Shown one piece after another: positions 1 to 6,058 of a DNA stretch of 6,633 nucleotides; the first letter of the stretch is position 1; each line of letters starts with the position of its first letter. A model generated the notes under the pieces. That model was not told where the DNA came from and did no database searches. It saw only the letters and a list, made by a program, of their open reading frames with translations. The position numbers were made by a program, and so were the translations under genes. The stretch is from Oscillospiraceae bacterium (GTDB taxonomy: Bacteria; Bacillota; Clostridia; Oscillospirales; Ruminococcaceae): positions 1-6,633 of the forward strand of contig JAFUQL010000029.1 of NCBI GenBank assembly GCA_017472375.1, in the 5' to 3' direction.

Positions 1-183
1 GGGGAGGAGGCCGTGAAATGTGTTCTCGATGCGAGTACAGGGAAACCGCCACCCTGCGGGGCGGCGGTCTTGTTTGAACAACTCAATGAAAATGCGTCCG
101 TGCAGCGGATGCCATACTTCTTCACTCTTTACGATCACTTCTTACTTCTCCAAGATCCTGAATGCGGTTTCAGTGAACAGTGA
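1..183 (+). CDS. Possible C-terminal end of an unrecognised protein (partial, left edge)
   Basis: Frame 1 is open from the first base to a TGA at 181-183, giving 60 residues with no start inside the window. It starts GEEAVKCVLDASTG and ends DPECGFSEQ. I recognise no family. The codon mix is not absurd, but base composition falls after about position 77, and a terminator-like hairpin (45-68) lies inside the frame, which argues against a real gene running through. A 60-codon open stretch can also occur by chance. The alternative is that this stretch is intergenic DNA downstream of the tRNA gene. I see no other gene in 1-222. Confidence 0.22.
   Translation, partial: GEEAVKCVLDASTGKPPPCGAAVLFEQLNENASVQRMPYFFTLYDHFLLLQDPECGFSEQ
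45..76 (+). terminator. Hairpin, possible plus-strand terminator
   Basis: ACCGCC (45-50) pairs with GGCGGT (63-68), and an inner CCC/GGG closes around a TGC loop. The following CTTGTTT is a weak T tract. The minus-strand side has only three T, so the plus direction is favoured. It would end a gene entering from the left, which conflicts with the open frame at 1-183; at most one of the two calls is likely right. Confidence 0.3.
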
Positions 184-222
184 AAAAGTAAAGCTCCTGA
201 ACGCGTTCGCATTCAGGAGCTT
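183..222 (-). terminator. Intrinsic terminator of the tRNA-Leu gene
   Basis: On the minus strand a perfect 12-bp stem, AAAGCTCCTGAA pairing with TTCAGGAGCTTT (plus-strand 212-223 with 190-201), starts at the encoded CCA end of the tRNA. After the stem come AC and then five T (187-183). Stem length, position and T run fit a factor-independent terminator. The outermost pair uses the final A of the CCA end. Confidence 0.85.
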
Positions 223-307
223 TGGTGCGAGGGAGGGGACTTGAACCCCCATGGTGTTTACCACACGCACCTCAAACGTGCGCGTCTGCCGATTCCGCCA
301 CCCTCGC
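223..307 (-). tRNA. tRNA-Leu (anticodon GAG)
   Basis: The minus strand folds as a class II tRNA of 85 nt including an encoded CCA. The acceptor stem pairs GCGAGGG with CCCTCGC, and the discriminator base is A, as expected for leucine. The D stem is GCG/CGC. The anticodon stem CACGT/GCGTG closes the loop TTGAGGT with anticodon GAG (273-271), reading CUC and CUU. The long variable arm has its own TGGT/ACCA stem, typical of leucine tRNAs, and the T loop is TTCAAGT. Shifting the anticodon loop by one or two bases would give Ser or Gln anticodons, but only the GAG register leaves conserved U33 and proper D-arm spacing. The gene has its own promoter upstream and terminator downstream. Confidence 0.95.
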
Positions 308-346
308 ATATAGAACGGTATGGGGAATACCCACGCCATGCTAAAT

Positions 347-376
347 ATTCTAGCATACAGGTTGGGCAAAAGTCAA
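347..376 (-). promoter_or_regulatory. Promoter of tRNA-Leu, sigma-A type with extended -10
   Basis: On the minus strand TTGACT (376-371) is separated by 18 bases from TAGAAT (352-347), and TGC just before the -10 makes an extended -10 element. The predicted transcript start near 340 leaves about 33 nt of leader before the tRNA 5' end at 307. It lies in the gap after rmuC, where I see no convincing rmuC terminator, so the tRNA may also receive read-through transcripts. Confidence 0.75.
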
Positions 377-413
377 CCCTTTTGTCCTGCAAAACAGGAA
401 AAATCTGTGGCGC

Positions 414-1706
414 TCACTCGGCAGGCGGGAGTTCCTCCTCAGGGGAGAGCCGGGATACCTCGTCCAGCCGGCGCTGGATCTGCCGGGTGCGGACGCCCAC
501 CAGGTTTTCCAGCTCGGCGGATGCCTGATTCAGCCGCGCCTGCGTTTGCCCCAGCGCCCGGCCGAAGGTGTCGAACTCGGCACGCACCCTCCCCAGAACA
601 CGCCATACCTCGCCGGAGCGCTTCTGGATGGCCAGCGTGCGGAAGCCCATCTGCAGGCTGTTCAGCAGGGCCGACATGGTGGTGGGGCCGGCCACGATGA
701 CCTTGAACTCTTGCTGGATGCGCTGGCTCACGCCCCGGCGTACCACCTCGGCGTACAGGCCCTCCACCGGCAGGAACATCACGCCGAAATCGGTGGTGTT
801 CGGCGGTGCGATGTACTTGTCGTGGATGTCCTTGGCAAAGCCGCGCACCCGGTGTTCCAGCTCCTTGGCAGCGGCTTCCACCCGGGCCGGGTCGGCCTCA
901 TCGTAGGCGTTCAGAAGATCCTCATAGGCGTCCGCCGGGAACTTGGCGTCGATGGGCAGCCACACCGGCTGATCACCGCTGCCGGGCAGTTTCAGTGCAA
1001 ACTCCACCCGCAGGGTGCTGCCCGGGCGGGTGGCGATGTTTTCTGCGTACTGGTCGGGGGTCAGCAGCTCCTGCAGGATGGCTCCCAGCTGGACCTCGCC
1101 CAGAATGCCCCGGGTCTTGACGTTGCTCAGTACCTTTTTCAGGTCGCCCACGCCGGCGGCGAGGGTCTGCATCTCGCCAAGACCCCGGTATACCTGCTCC
1201 AGCTGCCGGCTCACCTGGCTAAAGCTGCGGTTCAGCGTTTCGTTCAGGGTCTTTTGCAGCTGCTGGTCCACCGTCTGGCGCATCTCGGTCAGTTTCTGGT
1301 TGTTGTCCGCCTGCAGTGAGGTCAGGCGGCTCTCCACGCTCTGGCGAATGTTCTGGAGCTGCTGCTCCTGAAGGGCGGAGTCGGCCTGCAGCTGCTGCGC
1401 CATCAGGGTGAGCTGTGCCAGAGTGGCCTTCTGCCCGGCGGCCTGCTGTGCGGCGAGCTGCTGGGCGGCCTGCTGCAGGTGGGAATCCTGGCGGTCGGCT
1501 GCGCGGCGCTGGGTCTCTGCCTGCTGCTGAGCGCCCTGAGTCAGAGTGGCATTCAGCTCCTGACGGGTCAGGCGGATCTCCGCCATCAGGTCCTGCCGGA
1601 CCTTCTCCAGATCTTCCCCGGTGAGACCGGGCTCGGGGCGGCGCAGCAGGGCCAGCAGACTGAACAGACAGGCCAGTGCGGCCAGAATAAGGGTGGCGAT
1701 CTCCAT
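414..1706 (-). CDS. rmuC: DNA recombination protein RmuC homologue
   Basis: This 430-residue protein matches the RmuC family, which in E. coli limits inversions at short inverted repeats and is thought to be a nuclease-fold protein; its exact activity is unsettled. Residues 3-21 form a hydrophobic N-terminal anchor followed by arginines. Residues 30-175 are rich in Gln, Ala and Leu and are predicted coiled coil. The conserved core covers about 185-400 and includes the family signatures TRGILGEVQL (198-207), PIDAKFP (251-257) and FLPVEGLYAEV (311-321). Length is normal for the family. The ATG at 1706 has AGGAG (1717-1713) six bases upstream. The gene is transcribed away from the deacetylase gene from its own promoter at 1757-1785. 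No strong terminator follows its TGA; the small hairpin at 385-399 lacks a T tract. Confidence 0.93.
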   Translation of the reverse strand: MEIATLILAALACLFSLLALLRRPEPGLTGEDLEKVRQDLMAEIRLTRQELNATLTQGAQQQAETQRRAADRQDSHLQQAAQQLAAQQAAGQKATLAQLTLMAQQLQADSALQEQQLQNIRQSVESRLTSLQADNNQKLTEMRQTVDQQLQKTLNETLNRSFSQVSRQLEQVYRGLGEMQTLAAGVGDLKKVLSNVKTRGILGEVQLGAILQELLTPDQYAENIATRPGSTLRVEFALKLPGSGDQPVWLPIDAKFPADAYEDLLNAYDEADPARVEAAAKELEHRVRGFAKDIHDKYIAPPNTTDFGVMFLPVEGLYAEVVRRGVSQRIQQEFKVIVAGPTTMSALLNSLQMGFRTLAIQKRSGEVWRVLGRVRAEFDTFGRALGQTQARLNQASAELENLVGVRTRQIQRRLDEVSRLSPEEELPPAE

Positions 1707-1756
1707 ATTTTTCTCCTGTGGTTTTGGGATAAGCCGGGGCGGCGGGTCATAGCTAT

Positions 1757-1785
1757 AGTATAGAGTTTTGACTGCGAGAAATCAA
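1757..1785 (-). promoter_or_regulatory. Promoter of rmuC
   Basis: On the minus strand TTGATT (1785-1780) and TATACT (1762-1757) are 17 bases apart, a good sigma-A promoter. The start near 1750 gives a leader of about 43 nt. The -10 sits inside the 11-bp inverted repeat CTATAGTATAG (1753-1763), which also presents TATAGT (1754-1759) on the plus strand toward the deacetylase gene. No convincing -35 exists for that plus-strand element. Confidence 0.7.
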
Positions 1786-1800
1786 CCGGAGGACATGGAG

Positions 1801-2643
1801 ATGAAAAGGTCACAAAAAATGAAAAGATACGTTTGGCCGATTTTATGGGTCGCAGCTTGCCTGGCCCTGATTGCGGTGCTGTGGCAGCGCTGCTACGAGG
1901 CGGTGCCCGGCTGTACCCAGCAGGATCTCAAGACGGCGGCGGATGACTGCTGGGTAGAGACCCTTGCCCCGGCCAGTGTGGAGGAAACGGCGCGGCGGGT
2001 GTATCTCACCTTTGACGACGGCCCCAGCCCCACCACCGAGACGGTGCTGGACATTCTGAAGGAGGAAAACGTTCCCGCGACCTTTTTCGTCATCGCGGCC
2101 GAAAACAACCGGGAGTATCTGCCCATCCTGCAGCGCACAGTGGCAGAGGGGCATCAGATCGCACTGCACAGCTGCACCCATGAATACCGCCGGATCTATG
2201 CGGACGACACCGCCTATTGGGAGGACATCAAGGAGCTGCGCCAGCAGCTCGCTCCTTATGTGGATGCGGAGTCCATCCGGTGGCTGAGGTTTCCCGGCGG
2301 AAGCACCAATACAGTGAGTCACAAATACGGCGGCAGCGGCATCATGAGCACACTGAAACGGCAGGCAGAGGAGAAGGGATACCGCTATGTGGACTGGAAC
2401 GTGTGCGCCGAGGATGCGGCCGGCGGGCGGCCCAGTGCAGCCGAGATCCTGCACAACGTGGTGGAGGATGCGCAGGGCAAGGATACCTGTGTGGTCCTGA
2501 TGCACGACACCAAGGCCACAAAAACCACCGCTGAAGCCCTGCCGGACATCATCGACTGGTTCAGGGAGAACGGATATGAATTCTGCACCATCGACCAGAT
2601 GCCGCCCCAGCAGAACGGCGGCGGTGGAGGTGGCGGCGGCTGA
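1801..2643 (+). CDS. Membrane-anchored polysaccharide deacetylase (CE4 / NodB family)
   Basis: This 280-residue protein removes acetyl groups from N-acetylated sugars, most likely in peptidoglycan, which protects the wall from lysozyme; the exact substrate is inferred. Residues 10-28 form a signal anchor after a basic N-terminus, placing the enzyme outside the membrane. All five CE4 motifs are present: TFDDGP (70-75, with D72 and D73), HSCTH (123-127, metal-binding H123 and H127), RFPGGS (163-168), DWN (198-200) and VLMHD (232-236, with H235). The start ATG at 1801 is chosen because GGAGG (1788-1792) is eight bases upstream; the ATG at 1795 is too close, and the TTG at 1768 precedes the binding site. 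The C-terminus ends in eight consecutive glycines (273-280), unusual for the family. It is divergent from rmuC, and no clear terminator separates it from the next gene. Confidence 0.92.
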   Translation: MKRSQKMKRYVWPILWVAACLALIAVLWQRCYEAVPGCTQQDLKTAADDCWVETLAPASVEETARRVYLTFDDGPSPTTETVLDILKEENVPATFFVIAAENNREYLPILQRTVAEGHQIALHSCTHEYRRIYADDTAYWEDIKELRQQLAPYVDAESIRWLRFPGGSTNTVSHKYGGSGIMSTLKRQAEEKGYRYVDWNVCAEDAAGGRPSAAEILHNVVEDAQGKDTCVVLMHDTKATKTTAEALPDIIDWFRENGYEFCTIDQMPPQQNGGGGGGGG

Positions 2644-2676
2644 CCCCGACAGGAAAATGGACAAATCGTAAACTTT

Positions 2677-2706
2677 TTGATAACTTGCAGGCTGGAAGAT
2701 TGTAAA
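2677..2706 (+). promoter_or_regulatory. Possible promoter of the membrane-protein gene
   Basis: TTGATA (2677-2682) is followed after 18 bases by TGTAAA (2701-2706), a fair -35 with a four-of-six -10. It would give a leader of about 115 nt. That leader contains a hairpin with GACC (2750-2753) pairing to GGTC (2768-2771) and an inner CGC/GCG stem. I could not match the leader to any riboswitch class I know. Confidence 0.35.
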
Positions 2707-2795
2707 CGCCCGCCGTAAGGTGTATCCTTTTGGTAGCTTTTCAAAGACAGACCCGCACAGCGGTGAAGGTCGGAAAAAGACAGAAAGGAACGCCG

Positions 2796-2831
2796 GTGCG
2801 CGAATCGTCCGCCGGTCTGGTATCGGGATGA
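2796..2831 (+). CDS. Possible short leader frame coupled to the membrane-protein gene
   Basis: A GTG at 2796 has a good binding site, AAAGGA (2784-2789), six bases upstream and opens an 11-residue frame (MRESSAGLVSG). Its TGA (2829-2831) overlaps the ATG of the next gene as ATGA. The ATG at 2828 itself has no good binding site, so translation of the membrane protein may depend on ribosomes finishing this frame. The alternative is a frameshift or sequence error that separates the true start from the body of the gene. Confidence 0.35.
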   Translation: MRESSAGLVSG

Positions 2832-3373
2832 GACGTACGCGACAGAGCAGCCGGATCGCCTTGGGCGGCATGATGGGAGCATTGGCCCTGACCATGATGC
2901 TGGCGGGCAGTATTATTCCCTTTGCCACCTTCTGTGCGCCGGCCATCGGCGGGGTGCTGATGCTCCCGGTGGTGATGGAGTGCGGCATGAAGCTGGCCTG
3001 GGTGATGTACGGTACGGTGTCCATTCTTGCGCTGATCCTGGTGCCGGAAAAGGAGATGGCGCTGGTGTTCGTGCTCATCCTTGGGCATTATCCGCTGGTA
3101 AAAGTTCATCTGGAACGGATCCGGAACAAGAGCCTGCGGATGCTGGCCAAACTGGCGGTGTTCAACGGCTCGGTGGCGGTGATGTACGGCCTGGTGCTGA
3201 CCCTGTTCCCGATCCCGGAGCTGAGTGCAGAGTTTGCCGCGATGGGCACTGTGATGGTGGCTGTGCTGCTTGTAACGGCCAATGCGGCGTTTGTCGTGTA
3301 CGACATGGCGCTGGTGAACCTGGCCCGGTGGTATTCCTATTGCATCCGGCCCAAGCTGCGCTTTCTGCGCTGA
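2828..3373 (+). CDS. Six-helix integral membrane protein of unknown function
   Basis: From the ATG at 2828 the product is 181 residues with about six hydrophobic segments (roughly 9-30, 34-50, 55-72, 76-90, 107-127 and 138-160) and a basic tail (RPKLRFLR). The basic start leading into the first helix (RRTRQSSRIALGGMMGALAL) and the size recall the substrate-binding S components of ECF vitamin transporters, but I see no motif that fixes a substrate, so this is only a suggestion. The start is uncertain. The frame stays open upstream to a GTG at 2720 with no spaced binding site, and the well-placed site at 2784-2789 serves an out-of-frame GTG. It lies 184 bases after the deacetylase gene on the same strand and ends at a clear terminator. 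Confidence 0.75.
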   Translation: MRRTRQSSRIALGGMMGALALTMMLAGSIIPFATFCAPAIGGVLMLPVVMECGMKLAWVMYGTVSILALILVPEKEMALVFVLILGHYPLVKVHLERIRNKSLRMLAKLAVFNGSVAVMYGLVLTLFPIPELSAEFAAMGTVMVAVLLVTANAAFVVYDMALVNLARWYSYCIRPKLRFLR

Positions 3374-3385
3374 GACGAAGATCAT

Positions 3386-3427
3386 ACAGGCCGCTGCTCA
3401 GTGGGGCGGCGGCCTGTTTTCTATTTG
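3386..3427 (+). terminator. Intrinsic terminator after the membrane-protein gene
   Basis: A 9-bp stem, ACAGGCCGC (3386-3394) with GCGGCCTGT (3409-3417), is followed by TTTCTATTT. It starts 12 bases after the stop codon of the upstream gene. Confidence 0.8.
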
Positions 3428-3459
3428 TGAAGCCCGGCAGATTTAAGGATGCCGAATAC

Positions 3460-3512
3460 AAAAAGAGCGTGTCCCGGTCTGCGGTATGCAGAAGGGACAC
3501 GCTCGATTTTTT
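3460..3512. terminator. Bidirectional terminator between convergent genes
   Basis: An 11-bp stem, GAGCGTGTCCC (3465-3475) with GGGACACGCTC (3494-3504), has an inner TCTGC/GCAGA stem. On the plus strand it is followed by GA and six T (3507-3512); on the minus strand five T follow directly (3464-3460). It lies just beyond the stop codon of the minus-strand TIR gene and backs up the plus-strand terminator at 3386-3427. Nothing else is seen in 3374-3518. Confidence 0.88.
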
Positions 3513-3518
3513 GTGCGG

Positions 3519-5843
3519 TCAGCCCTGAGCCAGCGAGGAGAAGTAGGGGTCGGCCTCCAAAAGTGCGGTCAGCCGTGCCTCGTAAGGGGCGATGGCTTCG
3601 CCACGGAAGATCCATGTGGCTTCCAATGTGTTGGACAGGCTGTACATGGTCATTACGATGCGGGTGCGCTGGGTGGTGTTCTCGGGCAGCAGGAAGAAGA
3701 AAGTCTGGGCAAAGGTGCCCTCCTCCAGCCGGAGCTCAGAAATGAGCTGCTTGACAGCGGCCACAGCGGTTTCGGGCAGGTCGTTGTTTTCCTCCAGATT
3801 CAGGTTGATGTAGAGGTATTCCAGGTTCATTCTGCGGGTCACCACCGCATTTTCACAGCCCTCCACCTTTCGGATCCGGGCCTCCAGCTCGTCCAGTTCC
3901 CGCTCCAGCATGGGGTAGGTGATGCCGCAGCTGGGCTCGCTGTTGAAAGCCTCCAGGTCGTTCAGCACGAACGTAGGCTCCAGCATGGTGAAGCCCGACG
4001 CGGGCAGGCAGTTTTCGTTGAGCAGAAGGACCAGCTCCTCGGCCAGCAGAGAGACCGAGCCGTCCTCGGTGAAGGTGCATACATCAAAGGTCACGCCCGC
4101 CTCGGAGACGGTGCCCCGCAGGATGGGCACCGAGCCCACAAACAGGGAGACCGTTTTGCCGGAGTGGTCCAGCAGCTTTTGGAATTCCCCGGCGGAGTAG
4201 CTGCCCTCTGCGGGAGGAACGAACAGGCTGAGGGTGCCGTCCTCGGCGGTGCGCAGCTCAAACTCTCCGAAGACGGTCCGATACAGGGAGACGGGACCGC
4301 AGCGCAGCTTGACGCTGTTGTTGTAGGTCAGCTCCAGAAGCTGGCGGTTCAGCGTGTCGGTCTCAATGCGCAGGGCTACAGACTGCTCGCTGAAATTGGT
4401 CGTGCCAAGGGCGTACGGGGTCTGGAGCAGGTCCAGCCGACCGGTGAGCCAGTGGATGAAATCGTACCATTCGCCGTAGGTCTTTTCAGAGTAAGTGGTA
4501 AAGACCGTCTCGGCGCACAGCCCCTCCAGCTGGCTCACATCCCGCTGGTATTCGCCGGGGGCATCAAAGCTGGAGACCGGCTGCCAGATGGCCTGGGCGC
4601 TCAGCGAGTAGAGAAACTCGGTGGGCAGGCAAGGAGTGGTCAGGCCGTGCAGCAGGAGCTGGTTGATCCGGTCGCTGTCGCTGAAGTACCAGCGCAGAAC
4701 GCGGCCCTCCTCCTCCAGCAGGAATTGGGTGGAACCGAGGGGATAGGCGGCGTGGCCGCAGTCAAAGGCGAGGGCGGAATCCTCGCCCCAGAGCTGATAG
4801 ACTTCCCAGAGCTCGGCGGCGGTGGTCTCGTCAAAGCGGAGCTCCAGATAGTCGTACTCCGCGGGGGCATCTTCCAGGATCAGTCCCTCCACAGGGCCGG
4901 CCAGCAGCTGCACCGACTGGATGTCTGCGCGGGAGATGGCCACCGGATCGGGGGCCTCCTGCCCGGGGTACAGGCTGTTCACATGGGCGAAGTACAACTC
5001 CAGCGGGCGGGTCACGCCGCTGAGCAGCAGGGTATCCACCTGATTGGGCGTCCAGTCCTCCAGCTGTTCCAGCGAGAACTGTGCCATCAGTTGGCCGCCG
5101 GAGGAGGTGAGCTCATAGCCGTCTTCGCCGAAAAGCACGTCCATGCGTGCGGTGATCAGCTTCTCAGCTTCGTAGAACTCCTTGGTGGTGGTGCCGTCCA
5201 GCGGCTCCAGGAACAAGGTCATGGTGGTGTCGGCTGCGCTGGGCGCTGCGATCGGTTCTGCGGTGGGCGCAGCGATGCCCTGCGATGCGGCGGGCGCTGT
5301 GGAGCGCCCCAGGAACAGCCCGGCACACACCAGCAATACTGCAGCGGCCAGCACACCCAGCAGGGCGTACTTTTTCCCGGGTCGGGAACGGACCGGCGCG
5401 GCGGTGGGGAGGGGCTCGGACGGTGTGGCATCTTCGCGGCCCAGGAAGGCCAGAAGGGTGCGGGCCAGTTCGGCCGCCTTTTCGGTGTGGCGGTTGGTGG
5501 CGTCCATCCACTGGCAGTCGGCCAGATGGTAGCGGAAGCTGCCGTTCAGATCGGCGTTGTCGATGCGGACGGGCACCAGACAGTCGCAGTGGTTCACCGC
5601 AAGGGTGATCTCCTTGGGCACCTGCTTGGAGGCCACCGAGCTCTCGCTGACGATGACCACGAACACCCGGGCCTGTGCGATGGCCTGATCGATGGCTTCC
5701 GCCCACTGGGCGCCTTCGGGGATATTGCGGGGGGCGATCCAGCAGGAAACGCCGTGGCGCTCCAGCTCGGCCACAAAGGTGTGGGCCACCTCCCGGTCTT
5801 TTACGCTGTAACTGATGAATACATCGGTGGGATTGGATGTCAT
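3519..5843 (-). CDS. Membrane-spanning TIR-domain protein with a SecD-P1-like ectodomain
   Basis: This 774-residue protein begins with a TIR_2-type domain (about 6-115): DVFISYSVKD at the first strand, CWIAPRNIPEG at the BB-loop region, and SKQVPKEITLAV, in which E78 is the expected NADase glutamate. Many bacterial TIR domains cleave NAD or make cyclic ADP-ribose signals; activity here is inferred. RSRPGKK precedes a single helix (159-178), so TIR should face the cytosol, followed by a Pro/Ala-rich linker (181-206). The rest should be outside. Residues 207-412 resemble the SecD P1 periplasmic domain, including a stretch ending LLLHGLTTPCLPTEF that matches SecD's LLxxGxLP ending, and 440-620 look like a second copy ending LLLNENCLPASGF. 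Residues 640-774 are unassigned. No SecD membrane channel is present. GAGGA lies seven bases before the ATG. The gene is monocistronic, with its own promoter and terminator. Domain boundaries and the SecD link are my reading by eye. Confidence 0.85.
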   Translation of the reverse strand: MTSNPTDVFISYSVKDREVAHTFVAELERHGVSCWIAPRNIPEGAQWAEAIDQAIAQARVFVVIVSESSVASKQVPKEITLAVNHCDCLVPVRIDNADLNGSFRYHLADCQWMDATNRHTEKAAELARTLLAFLGREDATPSEPLPTAAPVRSRPGKKYALLGVLAAAVLLVCAGLFLGRSTAPAASQGIAAPTAEPIAAPSAADTTMTLFLEPLDGTTTKEFYEAEKLITARMDVLFGEDGYELTSSGGQLMAQFSLEQLEDWTPNQVDTLLLSGVTRPLELYFAHVNSLYPGQEAPDPVAISRADIQSVQLLAGPVEGLILEDAPAEYDYLELRFDETTAAELWEVYQLWGEDSALAFDCGHAAYPLGSTQFLLEEEGRVLRWYFSDSDRINQLLLHGLTTPCLPTEFLYSLSAQAIWQPVSSFDAPGEYQRDVSQLEGLCAETVFTTYSEKTYGEWYDFIHWLTGRLDLLQTPYALGTTNFSEQSVALRIETDTLNRQLLELTYNNSVKLRCGPVSLYRTVFGEFELRTAEDGTLSLFVPPAEGSYSAGEFQKLLDHSGKTVSLFVGSVPILRGTVSEAGVTFDVCTFTEDGSVSLLAEELVLLLNENCLPASGFTMLEPTFVLNDLEAFNSEPSCGITYPMLERELDELEARIRKVEGCENAVVTRRMNLEYLYINLNLEENNDLPETAVAAVKQLISELRLEEGTFAQTFFFLLPENTTQRTRIVMTMYSLSNTLEATWIFRGEAIAPYEARLTALLEADPYFSSLAQG

Positions 5844-5906
5844 TGGATCTTCCTCACGATCAAAACAGGCCGAAGAGCTGTGTCTGCGGCCGTTGCTTTT
5901 TTATTC

Positions 5907-5936
5907 ATTATAGAGGGCGCAGGCGCCGTTTGGCAA
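5907..5936 (-). promoter_or_regulatory. Promoter of the TIR gene
   Basis: On the minus strand TTGCCA (5936-5931) is 18 bases from a perfect TATAAT (5912-5907). The start near 5900 gives a leader of about 57 nt. A perfect inverted repeat, GGCGC-AG-GCGCC (5916-5927), lies between the -35 and -10 and could be an operator. The leader has a 5-bp hairpin (GGCCG/CGGCC, 5891-5868) followed by TGTTTTG, a weak terminator-like element. Confidence 0.75.
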
Positions 5937-5996
5937 GAGTACACCGCAGTGCAGCCGATGATTTTGCAAGTGGCGCCGAAATTGCGCAGGGCGGTG

Positions 5997-6025
5997 TTGA
6001 CAAAGTGAGTTAGCAGTGGTAAACT
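5997..6025 (+). promoter_or_regulatory. Promoter of the DtxR-type regulator gene
   Basis: A consensus TTGACA (5997-6002) is followed after 17 bases by TAAACT (6020-6025). The start near 6032 leaves a leader of about 155 nt before the ATG at 6188. It is divergent from the TIR promoter, with 60 bases between the two -35 elements. The 344-base gap 5844-6187 holds only these promoters, the inverted repeats and the leader. Confidence 0.75.
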
Positions 6026-6055
6026 TAACATCGTTAAAAGGTTAGCGAATGCTAA
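6025..6055. promoter_or_regulatory. Two inverted repeats over the regulator promoter, candidate metal-repressor boxes
   Basis: TTAAC-ATC-GTTAA (6025-6037) overlaps the end of the -10 and the transcript start. TTAGC-GAAT-GCTAA (6042-6055) follows just downstream. Both half-sites resemble the TTAG/CTAA half-sites of DtxR and IdeR boxes (consensus around TTAGGTTAGSCTAACC), although the spacing differs. Their place on the promoter of a DtxR-family gene suggests autoregulation; this is inference. Confidence 0.5.
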
Positions 6056-6058
6056 TTG

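Noticed and set aside
385..399. Small hairpin TCCTG/CAGGA as the rmuC terminator
   Set aside because: The stem is only 5 bp and no T tract follows it on the minus strand.
546..1319. A 257-codon plus-strand frame opposite rmuC
   Set aside because: It is a shadow of rmuC, rich in His, Leu, Gln and Gly, with no recognisable domain.
2644..2827. A riboswitch before the membrane-protein gene
   Set aside because: Some segments (GACCCGC, GCCGGTG) recall cobalamin riboswitch boxes, but their order and spacing do not fit, and no other class I know matches.
1843..3078. A 411-codon minus-strand frame opposite the deacetylase and membrane-protein genes
   Set aside because: The plus strand holds all five CE4 motifs and a multi-helix membrane protein; the minus product matches nothing and crosses an intergenic gap.
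3486..6008. An 840-codon open frame on the plus strand, opposite the TIR gene
   Set aside because: Its product is a low-complexity Gly/Gln/Val/Leu-rich shadow with no domain. It runs through the bidirectional terminator stem and both divergent promoters, and the minus strand has a clear TIR product with a proper ribosome binding site.
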